A stretch of 64,000 nt of DNA from Allolobophora icterica (GCA_963556255.1 OY744607.1:44527917-44591916); one strand, 5' to 3'; counted from the stretch's first letter, positions 24,100-35,861 are shown. Notes: generated by a model from the sequence alone, not told the origin. Made by a program: numbers and translations.

Positions 24100-24275
24100 C
24101 AGGGGCGTCTACTCCATAGAAACCTTGGAGCAAATGCTCCATCCAAAAATAGGGGGAAGATCTGTCAGTGTATGTGCCATCATTCATTATTGAGGAGGAA
24201 GGAAGAGAAGGGGGAAGAGAAGGGATGGGAGGGGAAGTTGCTCCAATGACTTCGGGGGGGGGGTAGACGCCCCTG
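24100..24275. mobile_element. hAT-type MITE, CAGGGGCGTCTACTCC family
   Basis: Ends CAGGGGCGTCTACTCC and GTAGACGCCCCTG. The body is homologous (inverted) to 32394-32581, which has a perfect target duplication. Here the flanks CCTGCACT/CCTCTACC have decayed. Confidence 0.75.
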
Positions 24276-24758
24276 CCTCTACCTGTCCGTCCGCCCGTGC
24301 GTCTATTTGTCTAATTAAGTAAGTAAGTAATATTTTATTAACACGAGACAGGCGTTCATACTTTGCAATAACAATACATAGGCCTAAGGTGGCGAAAAGT
24401 AGCACAAGACCAGTAGAACAAGAAAAGAGATACAATATTGTAAACGGTTTCAGAATGTTTGATTTATATGCAGTAGTTATATCCATATCTATAGCTATGA
24501 TCTGAAGAACATAAACTTTACGCAAGTCTGCAAATGAAACAGTTACATGTAGATCTAGGAACAAGCCTTGAGATTAGCATATTATCTCAATTTTTATAGT
24601 TGTACACAGTGAGCGAATGATGAGGGATTTTTACGCACCAGTGTATGAAAGTATCGTAATTCAAATGCATGACCCCTTTTTCGTAAGTTGAATTTATGAA
24701 GGTACTGTCCATCCGTCTGCATGTCTGTCAGTGTGTCTGTGTCTGCATGTATGACATT

Positions 24759-25375
<617 letters not shown>

Positions 25376-25656
25376 CGAAGTAGTTCTGTATTGCATAAAT
25401 ACTATAGAATACATATAAATATAATATAAATTACATATTTTAAAGGCGCCCATATTCATATCTATTATATGACCCAGTTGAAGGTGGACTATGGCTACGG
25501 TGTCGCAAGTGTGTTTTGAAGTTCAGTGTATAGGCATATGCAAGGATCGAGGGGCGTGTAGTGCAAAAGTTCATTTGATAACATCAATTTCACCCGATAT
25601 AATGTATTTGTTTATAGGCTTGCGTGTTACATGCACACACACAATATACGCACGCA

Positions 25657-25722
<66 letters not shown>

Positions 25723-25733
25723 ATAGGCCTACT

Positions 25734-26419
25734 CACTGGCGTAAACTTGTCCAAAAATAGTGGGGGGATGGGGTCTGGACCAGAAGTGCAAAAAAACACG
25801 ATTTTTCAAGATGAAAAGTTGTTTTTATTGTCGTGTTTTTCGTGTTTTTTCTGTTTTTATGGTGTCGGTTGTTTTGGTTGTTTTTAAGATTTTCGAATTT
25901 CGGATCATAAAAATCATGGCATGAACAAGAGCTCCAACTCAGTTTAATTCAGTTGCGATTTCCGAAAATTAAAAATCATTAAATCAATGTTATTAAAATA
26001 ACTTCTACAAAAATAAGAAATTTATTTAAAAAACAAAAAAAAATTTTTTGGTTTTCTTTCTGTTTTTTGTTTAAAACCAAAATCCGAGAAAAGCTTTTTT
26101 CACCTCTGGTCTGGTCAGTCAGCAGAGGCTTCCGATGCTACGTTAATGCGTATGAAATGGAGCGTTTTGTTTACATGTAAATTTGTTTCATATTGAAGAT
26201 ATTGAAGATAAAAATAAATCTTTGTTTTCATTATGAATTTCTGATAGTATTTCAGTTCTGTGTCTCTGTTTTTCTATTTCTGAAGAAATTTGTCTGTATT
26301 GAAACATAATATTTTAATATTTGAAGAAATTCTCCTCTCGATTTGGGGGGCATTGCCCCGGCTCCTCAATTATTGGGGGCACGTGCCCCGGCTGCCCCCC
26401 CCCCAAGTCTACGCCTATG
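25734..26419. mobile_element. hAT-type MITE, CACTGGCGTAAAC...GTCTACGCCTATG, 686 bp
   Basis: Perfect 8-bp target duplication GGCCTACT at 25726-25733 and 26420-26427. The left subterminal has a TGGGGGG run and the right GGGGGCACGTGCCCC palindromes. An (AT)n tract (25660-25724) precedes it. No transposase is encoded. Confidence 0.85.
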
Positions 26420-26921
26420 GGCCTACTGAATGCGTGAATGTGCATGGCCAATCTAGGCCTATGTTCAAAGGAGACGAAAGGCTATGCATATTCATGAGAG
26501 TGTTCGTGGCCTGGCATCGCCTGACAGCGCAGGTGGGTCTCTGTATAGACGATCGAGAGTATCAGAAATAGGGTAGGCCTATCATGCATAAAACACGATA
26601 TCATAGGCCTGTAGGCCTGTGCGCTGACGATTGATCACATGGATTGGCCCTATTAGTTGGAGACCGCCAGGCTCATAAATAACTCTACACGACTCCGTGG
26701 GTTCCGTCGGTAGGACTCTAGGCCTACGTAGGCCCATATGTAAAAAGCTCTGCACTCGTTCGATCAGCAGCCCCAGAGAGGTGGCTGACGACATAATTAA
26801 GCTGACTTGGCCCATCCCAGAACAAACTGAAGCAGTTGCTTCATCCGACTTCGATGCACACACTTCGATAGAACTCTCTGGTAAGTCTTTCTAAGCTGTT
26901 CAGTGCAGAAAAGGTGGGGAG

Positions 26922-27110
26922 CTTTGGGACACGGTAGCCGATTGGTTAAAGCGCTCGGCCTATAACGCGGAGAATGTGGGTTCGAATCTCCACTGAGGCA
27001 ACTACTGTAATGTAAAATGTAAATGTACGCGATTTTCTATAGCCACCGTATATGTATATGTCCCTGCTAATTTTTCAATGAATTGATCGGGTGAGGTCCT
27101 TCACCACCGC
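26922..27110 (+). repeat. tRNA-derived SINE
   Basis: A box TAGCCGATTGGTTAAAGCGC and B box GGTTCGAATCT are spaced as in a tRNA, with a TAT-like anticodon position, but the acceptor ends do not pair. The body follows with a TATAGCCACCGTATATG stretch. A copy in the opposite orientation lies at 48338-48497. Confidence 0.6.
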
Positions 27111-27244
27111 TGCCCGTTTGAATGGGTGCCACGCCAGTGAAGGTCCTCGTGTTGGGCCCGTGCTACTGTGTAGGAACCTTCAGCAAATCCTTGAAGCTCT
27201 GCACCATCGATGTTCTGCCGTATGGTAGTGTAAGCACTTCTGGA

Positions 27245-27439
27245 CATAGGCGTAATTTGTGGGGGTACGAGGGTATCCGTACCCCCCACTTTTTAAACTG
27301 GGGGTATCGTACCCCCACTTTTTGGGCAATGCCAATCAATATTTTATTGTTGTGCCTTACAAGAGATCGCTGTCTCAACCTTGCTTCGTGTATGCAGGAA
27401 ATTGGTACCCCCACTTTTAAGACCAAAGTTACGCCCCTG
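27245..27439. mobile_element. hAT-type MITE, CATAGGCGTAATTTG...GTTACGCCCCTG, 195 bp
   Basis: Perfect target duplication CTTCTGGA (27237-27244, 27440-27447). Inside are several GTACCCCCACTTTT motifs in both orientations. The same family in reverse forms the outer element at 50902-51697. Confidence 0.85.
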
Positions 27440-27852
27440 CTTCTGGACTTTGGAAGGAGGGCAATACCAAATGCAGTTGTATTGCATTTTATTGTAGGTC
27501 TACTGTATAAAAATTAACATTTTATGTAGGGGCCTACAAGAGTTGTAGACTTGCGGAAACACGCCTTAGCAGTTACTGTGCCTCCTCTCTGTCTGGTATC
27601 TCTGGCAACCAGACTCGGATCTCCACTTGATATCTCTCGACAACCCTTCTGACTCGACGCAGCGCTCGTTAATCAGCTTTCAAGTGGCACTTTAGAAGTT
27701 TAGTTTACGATCACGATTACGAATGGTCTGGACGGTAGTAGGCCTGTTTTCTGCGAACACTATCTGAGGAAAGAAGCAAGGACTGACGGTTGCTCATTCC
27801 CGATAATCTGTAGCTTGCTTAATAATGATGAAACATGTCATTATGAGCAGAA

Positions 27853-28152
27853 ATTTCATGAGTAAGCAGCTCAGAAGAAGAGCAGTCCCTTAAGCTAGCC
27901 CTGAGGCGGCCATGGGTATGGTGTTGGCGACTTCATGTTCTTAGCCTCGGCATATGAAGGCTGGTGGCCAGTCCTCTCCCTCGCCGTCTCATCTTCCCAC
28001 CGAGATCATATGGTCAGTGTAGGCCTACTCATTATAGCTGAGTTGGCTAGGTGGAGCAGAAATCTCAAACCAACTTTCTGCCATGGCAGGGATTTGACCC
28101 CCCGACCTCTCGACTGACAGTTCAGCACGCTAACCACTACACTATCGAGCAT
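27853..28152 (-). repeat. tRNA-Asp-like SINE, about 300 bp
   Basis: On the minus strand an A box (TAGTGTAGTGGTTAGCGTGC) and B box (GGTCAAATCCC) are followed by a body with CTCAGCTATAATGA and a tail ending CTGCTCTTCTTCTGAGC. The body and tail match the plus copy at 29270-29550. Confidence 0.7.
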
Positions 28153-28418
28153 CCCCAACACAATACACAGCAGCACAATACACAGACAATAAGAAAAGTG
28201 ACCAACGGCGGGCCCGATCAACGGGTTCCTATCCAAAGCTGACGGATGACAGAGTTCGGTCCAGATTGTCTGGACCAAGTTGCGTCGATAGCGTGGAACG
28301 GCGACATACAATAGCGTCCGCGACACACGATGACGCCACTGCCTAACAGCCCTTGTTGGTGGTAGATGATATAGTCCCCCGGACCACAGCCTACCGCTGC
28401 TAAACCATCAAGTCGAAA

Positions 28419-28652
28419 CCAGTCGCTAAGCTACTGACTGCTAGTGATTTCGGTTTTTTAATATTTTTCTTATTATTTAATCACGCTCTCCGAGCTTTGA
28501 TTTCTGATGACATCATCAGCAGTTATTTACATTTATAAGGTAACTATTACACATTCCGGAGTACCTAAGAAGTCGATAGCAAATCGGTAAGCCAGTCAAC
28601 GTCTACACGACTAAGTCGGTTGATAGGCATGTGACTTAGTCGACTAGGTTGT
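28419..28652. mobile_element. MITE with AGTCGCTAAG subterminal motifs (short copy)
   Basis: AAGTCGAAACCAGTCGCTAA opens it and GACTTAGTCGACTAGG closes it. It is the inverse of the ends of the larger copy at 42258-43047. I found no clear target duplication. Confidence 0.4.
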
Positions 28653-29269
28653 TAAAATCAATCAATCAATCAATTTCGTTTATTCTATCCAGGGGACACG
28701 TGCGCAACTTGTTACAGAGTTAAAGTAGTTACATTAATATAGGGCCTACCGTCATCAAAAATGAGCCAGACCTACGGGATTTATGTGCAAATAATAATTA
28801 TGCAGCTATGCCACGACAGAAGGGAAGCTTCTGTCGTCTGATGAGATACCTTGACTATAGGGTGTCTTATAAATATGTATATATATACATATATATATTT
28901 ACTATATATACTATATATAATTTATATATATATAATTATGCATGTGGCGCTACTACCAACAGTATACATATATATTATACGGTGGTAGGCCTACTAACGG
29001 TCAGTGTCAATCGGAAGACCAGCGTCGCTCCTCCTCCGCCAAGACGAATATGAGTCGATAAGGCGAGCAAATTACCTGAGGCAGATCACGCAGGTACCGT
29101 AGGTACGTCTAGATCCGAGACTCTACGGCAAATCAGGAAACCAACTCCACCTCATGCAGTCACGTAGGGCCTAAGCCAAGATGATACGAAAAGAGTAGGC
29201 CTATATTGTGGTGTTGTTGTTATGGTATATTATACATAGTAATATTATGCTGTTATGTTATGTAGGAGG

Positions 29270-29550
29270 TGCGAGATAGTCTAGTGGTTAGCGTGCTGAA
29301 CTGTCAACCGAGAGATCGGGGTTCAAATCCCCGGCAGAGCAGAAATTGGTCGAGATTTCTGCTCCGTCTGCGCCACTTAGCCAACTCGGCTATAGTGATT
29401 AGACTAACCGTACGCTGTTGGTGGGAAGAACACACTGCGATGGAGATGACTGACCACCAACCCTTATATATGCCGAGGTTAAGAAATTTAAGTCGCTAAC
29501 ACTTCAAACCCATGACTGCACCTCCAGCTAGCTTAACAGACTGCTCTTCT
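29270..29550 (+). repeat. tRNA-Asp-like SINE (plus copy)
   Basis: A box TAGTCTAGTGGTTAGCGTGC (29277-29296), GTC at the anticodon position, B box GGTTCAAATCC (29320-29330); the tail ends CTGCTCTTCTTCTTC. It lies 60 bp upstream of the 442-codon reading frame. Confidence 0.7.
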
Positions 29551-29613
29551 TCTTCTGTGTCATGTTATGTTATAGTGTGTCATATTATGTTATGTTATGT
29601 TATGTACATGTAG

Positions 29614-30942
29614 ATGCTTTCGGACGCAAAGAATAATTGTTGGTCCTCGTCAACGGGGCAGCCATTTTCAGGAGCCCCATCGCCTGAACGATGCCACTCA
29701 CCGCCATCGCCCTCTGGCGAACTATCGGAAATAGAAAAACTGGCGATTCTCGTTCGCAAGATCGTTCAACACCGTAGCCGACTGTTATCGGATGATGTTG
29801 GATTTCAGGACGAAATGAAGAGAGGCAATGAAGCGAGACTGACTGGCGGTGTGCCGTTTAACTATTCTTTGCCCAGAGGACGTTCAGTTAAACACCCGAT
29901 TTTTCGTGAAGACAGCGCCACCTCCCCAATAGAATATTCTGCTTCCGAAACACCAATTCCGAGAATGAATCACAACTGGCTGGATGCCTACAGGATGCCA
30001 ACATTGTGTAGCGAATCTGCTGGCCTTACCCACGGAACTTGGCCTCAGAATTGTAGAGGAACAGCGGCAAACGTAAGCACGGTTGAAAGCACGGATTCGA
30101 CTGCTACATATCACATGAACGAAAATTTAACGGCAGTTCCTATGCGCAATAAGTCAGATTTGCCATCGCTCCACATGCAAGCTCTCTCCGAAATGGATAC
30201 TGAACACGAAATTTCAAACTCTGCGTCAAAACAAGCAACTGAATCGCACCATCCACGCATCATCGAAATTCCGGTGATGAAATTCCCTCGTAAAAATGCC
30301 TTCAACACGTCTGAGGGGACGCGCTCCAATTTCCAAACACGAAATTCGATCAATCCACCGGATATTGCGACGAGTTCTTGCAGCGCGCCAAGATGCCAGC
30401 CAACACAAAATGTGGATTCTGAACCTTTGCAGATGCGCCGCCATTTTCACGTGAGTTTGAACGTAAACACTGGACTGAGAAGTTTGACAGAAGACGCAGG
30501 CGATGGACAAGAAAACCGAGACCTCAACAACAATTCCGTTTTGCCTTACGCTGACATATCTGTCTGTCGAGAAGACAGAAGCGGAGATCCTGTTGCAGTG
30601 TCGGCGAGTCTTGTCATCACGTATCCGTTCGTCATTCGTGCTCACAGCATTGACAACCCGTACCGGAGAATGATCTGTAACCCTGCAGTGTTACGTTCGT
30701 CAACCCGCCCGCCGCTAAGACGAACAATGTCCGAAGAGTCGAGGAGAAAAGGAGACGGGAAAACTTGCAAAAACGGCCCAGGCAGTGCATGTATTCCACT
30801 TTCACCACAAGTCCACACGAAGCCACCGATATACCGCAGCAACTCTTGTCTGGCCGCATTCGGAAACACTTGTCTACCCATTTCTAAGAGCCCCAAAGTC
30901 AATGCCAGCAACCACGGGCGTTCGTGGTACGAAGGGGTCTGA
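29614..30942 (+). CDS. unrecognised 442-aa protein or large exon
   Basis: One uninterrupted reading frame from ATG (29614) to TGA (30940-30942), far longer than any other single open frame here that is not a microsatellite. I do not recognise a domain. The N-terminal region holds SGELSEIEKLAILVRKIVQH, which may form a helix. The rest is rich in Ser, Pro, Arg and Asn with few hydrophobic runs and looks mostly disordered, with Ser-Arg clusters (PLRRTMSEESRRK) as in phosphorylated regulatory proteins. No signal peptide or membrane segment is evident. The sequence just before the ATG is (TTATG)n then GTACATGTAG, so the ATG could directly follow a weak splice acceptor. The GC content is higher than the flanks, which supports coding. 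It may be a single-exon gene or an internal exon. Confidence 0.5.
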   Translation: MLSDAKNNCWSSSTGQPFSGAPSPERCHSPPSPSGELSEIEKLAILVRKIVQHRSRLLSDDVGFQDEMKRGNEARLTGGVPFNYSLPRGRSVKHPIFREDSATSPIEYSASETPIPRMNHNWLDAYRMPTLCSESAGLTHGTWPQNCRGTAANVSTVESTDSTATYHMNENLTAVPMRNKSDLPSLHMQALSEMDTEHEISNSASKQATESHHPRIIEIPVMKFPRKNAFNTSEGTRSNFQTRNSINPPDIATSSCSAPRCQPTQNVDSEPLQMRRHFHVSLNVNTGLRSLTEDAGDGQENRDLNNNSVLPYADISVCREDRSGDPVAVSASLVITYPFVIRAHSIDNPYRRMICNPAVLRSSTRPPLRRTMSEESRRKGDGKTCKNGPGSACIPLSPQVHTKPPIYRSNSCLAAFGNTCLPISKSPKVNASNHGRSWYEGV

Positions 30943-31295
30943 AACATTGAACGGAAAGCACAAGTACACTGAACGGCTGATGCTAAAGGTCGGAAGAGTG
31001 AAGTCCGTCGTAAGATAACGGATATAGGCTATATATCTTACCCTCGGCTCCAGTGCCTCTTAATTACCAGTCGCGTAACTTACAATTTCGGGACTTCCCG
31101 CAGATCGCTCAAATGGGAGCTGTTTGTATTTTTCAGGCTCTGAGCGAGTCTCCTCCTTTTCAAATTCTAGCCCGGCTACTCTGCAGTTGCGTGGCTTGTG
31201 GGTTCTCCGCAGTTTTCGTAACTAGTAGGCCCATTGTTACGCTACGGCTGCTGTCTTGCCCTTTGCTGGTATAGGGCCTACTTGTGGCGCAGCTG

Positions 31296-31704
31296 GGGGC
31301 CGTCCATATATTACGTACGCAAAAATTCGGGAAAATTGGACCCCCTGTCCGCAAGCGTACTTTCTCCCCCCCCCCGCGTACGTACGCTTGACGCACCCCC
31401 CCCCCCCCCGAGAAGACCAGCTGCAGAAAGTGTCTCTCTGCACTTTAGGCCAGATTGAAGGATGAGTGAGGGCCAATATAGACAAATTATAGGTGTCTCG
31501 TTCACAGCACAGAATAACTGCACATGGCTTTTATATAATGTAATAAAATGCCATTGGACGACTATAGGACAATACAGAGTTATAATGTGAACATAGAGTT
31601 ATAGAAATTTATTTTGCGTACGTACACATTTTGTCCCCCCCCCCCGTACGCAAAATCGCCAAAATCCGACCCCCTAAGTGCGTACGTAATATGTGGATGG
31701 CCCC
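31296..31704. mobile_element. MITE with GGGGCCGTCCATATATTACG ends
   Basis: The terminal inverted repeats agree over 25 bp with two mismatches (GGGGCCRTCCAYATATTACG, then TACGC). CTG lies on both sides (31293-31295, 31705-31707) as a 3-bp duplication. C runs of 8-11 bases and GCGTACGTACGC palindromes fill the interior. The superfamily is uncertain. Confidence 0.7.
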
Positions 31705-32159
31705 CTGGTGTACGCTGTACTCCAAATCTCGAGATTTCTACAGAGCCCAAGAAACGTGAAGTTGTGTGGATCAAACAAATCGATAGGATGGCGAGGTCAG
31801 TTTCAGTTCAAGTTCGAGATCCACCCACACAGCTACTCTCATTTGGGTCAAATTTGTGGCACTAGTGACAAAATTAACTAGTGGCCATATATGGGCGAAA
31901 TGTAGGCTGTCATCGCAAATGTCAGGCAGGTGGTCAGACAAGTACACGGCTATGTTGAATTGAAGCGGCGTGAAAGGCGAGGATGAATCAGGATCGGATC
32001 TGTGGACGAAGAGTGTTGTCAGTTATGAATGAAAGACTAGAGCGATTGCAATGCGTGCAGTAGGCCTATGGTGAATTCAAAGGATGGTTCTGATGCGGCC
32101 CTCTTCGATACGTAGGTGTGACATCGAGTGAATAATTGACCAGGTTTTATAGACAGCCA

Positions 32160-32655
32160 TGCAGTGGCGTAAACTTGTCCAATAAATTGTGGGGGATGGG
32201 TCCTTATGACACCATGTGCGCTTCCGGTGTTACGTAGGCCTAATACGTATGAAATAGATGCGTTTGTTTACATGTAAATTTGTTTCATAGTGAAGATATT
32301 GCAGATATAAATGAATCTTTGTTTTCATTATGAATTTCTTGTAGTATTTCAGTTCTTTGTTTGTCTTTGTTTCTTTTAATATTTCAATAGAGGCAGAGGC
32401 GTCTATCCCCCCCCCCAAGTCATTGGAGCAACTTCCCCTCCTTTCCCTCCTCGTCCCCTTCCTTCCCTTCCTTCCCCCCCCCACCACCCCCAATAATGAA
32501 GGCACATACACTGACAGATCTTCTCCCTATTTTTTTGGATGGAGCATTTGCTCCAAGGTTTCTCTGGAGTAGACGCCCCTGAATAGAGGGGAACGCCCCT
32601 CCTCAATATATTGGAGGGGCATGTGCCCCGGATGCCCCAGAGTCTACGCCTATGG
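32160..32655. mobile_element. hAT-type MITE (same family as 25734-26419), carrying a nested MITE
   Basis: The left end is CAGTGGCGTAAACTTGTCC and the right end AGTCTACGCCTATGG. AGACAGCCA occurs on both sides (32151-32159, 32656-32664). The two halves match the family at 25734, and the middle is displaced by the element at 32394-32581. Confidence 0.8.
32394..32581. mobile_element. hAT-type MITE nested in 32160-32655
   Basis: Ends CAGAGGCGTCTATCC and AGTAGACGCCCCTG with a perfect AATAGAGG duplication (32386-32393, 32582-32589). It is an inverted homologue of 24100-24275. Confidence 0.85.
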
Positions 32656-32906
32656 AGACAGCCAACCAAATCGGATCTACAACTTGACAGATCGTAAACC
32701 TGAACCAGGCATAATGGCTCGAAGTTGCACATAGAACAATACTGTTAATACAATCAATTATATTGTTTTACAACGATCCTCTGCCAATCGTACCTCCCGT
32801 TTTACACAGAAGTTTGCACAATAATAAGATTAACAGATTAGAACCCCATGTGTTTAACTTTTAGCATACTGTCATAAGCTAAATAATTCTAGTAAACTTA
32901 AAGGGA

Positions 32907-33685
32907 CTAGGGAGTGTAATCCCGGGATCCCTAAACATTTTTAAATCCAGTAATCCCGGGATTGACAAGCGTGGAATCCCGTATTTCCGGGATTACAAAA
33001 AATTCGGATTTTTTTATTAAAATTACTTGATCCACTGTATAATTCTTCCTTGAGGCTTGGGTAACGGACGCTAATTACGGCAGATAGCAGCAACGACGGG
33101 TACAGAGCCCACAGACTACAGACTGACTCTGGCAGCTTTTATATCAAGGTGCTGCAGGCTGCTGTGCACTCATCCCGCAGCGGTGCTGCGTTGGTGACCT
33201 GTCGTTCTTAGACCTCATTCCCGGCCGTGGGATCGCTGTCAGCTATCAAGATCTTTCCACTCAGAAACACCCCACCCCGAGTTAATTAGCCTCCAAGTAC
33301 AAGCCAGCGGGTCAACCTCTTAGTGGCGAAACCTTGATTAAATATCAACCGAGCCCTACTGCTGTCAAGTGCCTCTGCCTATACTCCGAGTCATCATTAC
33401 TCGGAGATTCTGCTATTGTCACTTCACACTTCTTGCGATAATTTTTATCGTAAATAATTCCTAACTAACGTTTAAACTTTTCATTTAAGGTTACATGTTT
33501 ATAACACATCACCACAACGTTCTTAAAACCAACCTCTTTAATACACAACCGCGTTATAGTATTAAATATACATTTATGCTACAGGCGCGAAAAATTTTCA
33601 TTGCATAAGTATAATCCCGGGATTGATTCATTTCTAATCCCGTAATCCCGGGATTGACAGAATGCCCCGGGATTATATTCCCTAG
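32907..33685. mobile_element. MITE with TAATCCCGGGAT repeats
   Basis: CTAGGGAGTGTAATCCCGGG at the left and the inverse of CTAGGGAATATAATCCCGGG at the right. TAATCCCGGGAT recurs four times or more near the ends. No matching 8-bp flank is found. The right side joins a 5'-truncated MITE at 33686, which suggests a deletion at the junction. The interior (33000-33580) has no gene. Confidence 0.65.
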
Positions 33686-33887
33686 ACGAATTCCTAAAAA
33701 AGGTAATCACACATTATTGGTGGGAGACCCGGGAAAAAGTTTTAAAAAGAGGTGAATGACTAAAAATAAGGTCATCAAGTTTTTTGGGAGATGAATTCCT
33801 AAAAAGTTAAGAAATTTTCGGCCACGACTAAAGTCGGCCGACTTTGTCCCCCCCGCCCCCACCTCTCAGACAAGATCGCCGCCACTG
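33686..33887. mobile_element. 3' fragment of the CATGGGCG...CACTG MITE family
   Basis: GAATTCCTAAAAAAGGTAAT through GATCGCCGCCACTG parallels the right part of 21210-21718. The left half is missing. Confidence 0.7.
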
Positions 33888-34196
33888 TATGCAGCTACAT
33901 GTATAGCCATTTATTCACTAAATTTACACGATATCTCAAGACATCTATTTATAATCTCTCCCAGACCATCATCGCCTGAAAGAATAAAAGTAACTACGAG
34001 ATTCTATCTTCTCGGTGAAAAAAGAGCAATTAAATTAGTAAATGATAAGTTATATATTCTTATAGATTCTTCCATTTGCCAAACCACTAAGAATAAAGAA
34101 GCTTTTAACTTGGCACTCCTAATTTGTCTAAATGCAGTCCCTATTCTACAAAGTCAACATTCCAAACATGCTGAAAGTATGGAGTAGACAAAGCCT

Positions 34197-35384
34197 TCAT
34201 AAAGTAACAAATAGGAACTGTTGCAGTGCAGGTGGAAGAGGCAACTTCACAACCTCTTCATGAATCTTTCTGCCAACATTATTTCGTATCACAGCCTTAC
34301 ACAACTGCATCAGCGAAAAAGTCCGGCTACTGGACACTTCTTGCAGCCAGGCACAAAACTCTCCATCATCTGCAATCTTCTCTGGCCATTCCCCAACTGA
34401 GATCCACAACTCGAGATTCAGGTTTGCACATGCAGACACCAGAAGTCGAATGATTTCTTTACATCCCACGTCTGCGGCAATACGTAGCGGCGTCTTTCTT
34501 TCACCACCAATGGCATTGACATCGGCACCAAAGTCAAGCAGACTCTCAACAAACGGTAAATCGCTTTCACAAATGCTTACTGCTGTCTGAACAGCCTCTG
34601 TTGCTGCCCTAAAATCACGGGTGTAGAAGTCAGTACTGGTCTTCTGCAGCACCTTCAGATTTCTTGGAAGCTTTCTACCACACGCAACATGCAGCGGAGT
34701 CATGCCGTAGATGTCTCGGACGAAAACGCTTGCACCGAAATCCAGCAGATAGTTGACCATGTTCAGCTGAGCGCACACAATACTCTGATACAGAGGCGTC
34801 CAGCCAAAGTTGTCCTGCATGTTGACAAGCGCTCCTTCCTTGACCAACAAGCAAACCACGTCGAGATGATCGTTTTCTGCAGCCCTGTGCAGTGCTGTCC
34901 GGCCTCGATCATCACGCACATTCAAATGCGCGCCACTTTCCACAAGATATTGCACAACTTCAAAACGTCCTTTTATGGCAGCCCAGTGTATTGGCGTGAA
35001 CAGCATCGCGTCGACAGAATGCACACATTTCGGACAGCGTGTGACCATTTCCTTGACGAGCCTCAGATTGCCAATTCGTGCTGCCAGGTGGATCGGTTTT
35101 CGTTGCCACTTGAACTTCTCTCCGATTTCAATGCTGGCACCGGCTGCTATAAGAGCATAGGCGATGTCAAGACTCTCTCTCAGAAGTGACAGCATCAGAG
35201 GGGTATTTCCCAGTGCAAAGAAATTCAGATCAAGGCCCTGGTCAATCAGCTTCTGAACTGAATCTAAGTTGTTGTTGTTGATTGCAAAGTGCAATCGAAT
35301 CGGAGTGAACGTTGCAGTAGACGTGTGAAAGCCTTCAATATCAAATAATAACCTAACAGCTGTACCAATTTGCTTCAACAACAC
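34197..35384 (-). CDS. ankyrin repeat and SOCS box (ASB) protein, large 3' exon
   Basis: The minus-strand frame gives about 390 residues. It begins with roughly nine ankyrin repeats (residues ~25-345; typical pieces TALHRAAENDHLDVVCLLVK, FTPIHWAAIKGRFEVVQYLV). A C-terminal SOCS box follows (~352-395: SLMQLCKAVIRNNVGR...LPLPPALQQFL, with the L-C-R/K, I-R and LPLP signatures). ASB proteins are substrate receptors of Cullin-5 E3 ubiquitin ligases: ankyrins bind the substrate, and the SOCS box binds Elongin B/C and Cul5. The stop is at 34197-34199. The 5' end has no in-frame ATG before an upstream stop; the apparent first codon at 35384 is GTG. This is therefore most likely a terminal exon, with the acceptor somewhere near 35345-35375 and the start exon further right. 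I cannot name the paralogue. Confidence 0.85.
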   Translation of the reverse strand: MLLKQIGTAVRLLFDIEGFHTSTATFTPIRLHFAINNNNLDSVQKLIDQGLDLNFFALGNTPLMLSLLRESLDIAYALIAAGASIEIGEKFKWQRKPIHLAARIGNLRLVKEMVTRCPKCVHSVDAMLFTPIHWAAIKGRFEVVQYLVESGAHLNVRDDRGRTALHRAAENDHLDVVCLLVKEGALVNMQDNFGWTPLYQSIVCAQLNMVNYLLDFGASVFVRDIYGMTPLHVACGRKLPRNLKVLQKTSTDFYTRDFRAATEAVQTAVSICESDLPFVESLLDFGADVNAIGGERKTPLRIAADVGCKEIIRLLVSACANLNLELWISVGEWPEKIADDGEFCAWLQEVSSSRTFSLMQLCKAVIRNNVGRKIHEEVVKLPLPPALQQFLFVTL

Positions 35385-35861
35385 AGCAGCATCAGGCTAT
35401 CAACATAACAGCTACAACAATTTGTTTAATATTACAACAGCATCAAGCTGCCAATTAATCAGGAATGCGTACAATAAATGTACCTCCTAAACATATAGGG
35501 GCCTAATTCAGCAGATGCTAGGTTTCTACTTAAACTTTTAGTAGGCCTACATTGTACTGTGTGTAAATCGTCCAAGTTTTTGGGGTGACGGTGATTCAAT
35601 CTGAGTTCAATGATTTGCTTCCACACAAATGCATGTATTGCATTACGAGTCTTCTTCCAGAATCATCACAGTAGGCCGACTTGTTTCCTATCACAAGATG
35701 CCATCTCATTTCGATATTAGACCACATTAATTAATTATATTATAATTATATATATAATTATAATTATATTCTTTATTATTTCAAACCGACAGACGCAGTA
35801 AGATTACATTGAAACATGAAAGTACAATCAATATCTTAATTAACACACGGTTTGGCAGCCA

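Noticed and set aside
24187..24564. 125-codon minus-strand frame
   Set aside because: It begins in unique sequence but runs through the MITE at 24100-24275; no family match.
26926..27000. Possible tRNA gene
   Set aside because: A and B boxes are present but the acceptor stem does not pair and a matching body occurs elsewhere; it is a SINE.
29270..29341. Possible tRNA-Asp gene
   Set aside because: The acceptor arm mismatches and a full SINE body and tail follow, shared with 27853-28152.
30226..30947. Minus-strand frames opposite the 442-codon frame
   Set aside because: Shorter shadows; the plus frame is continuous across all of them.
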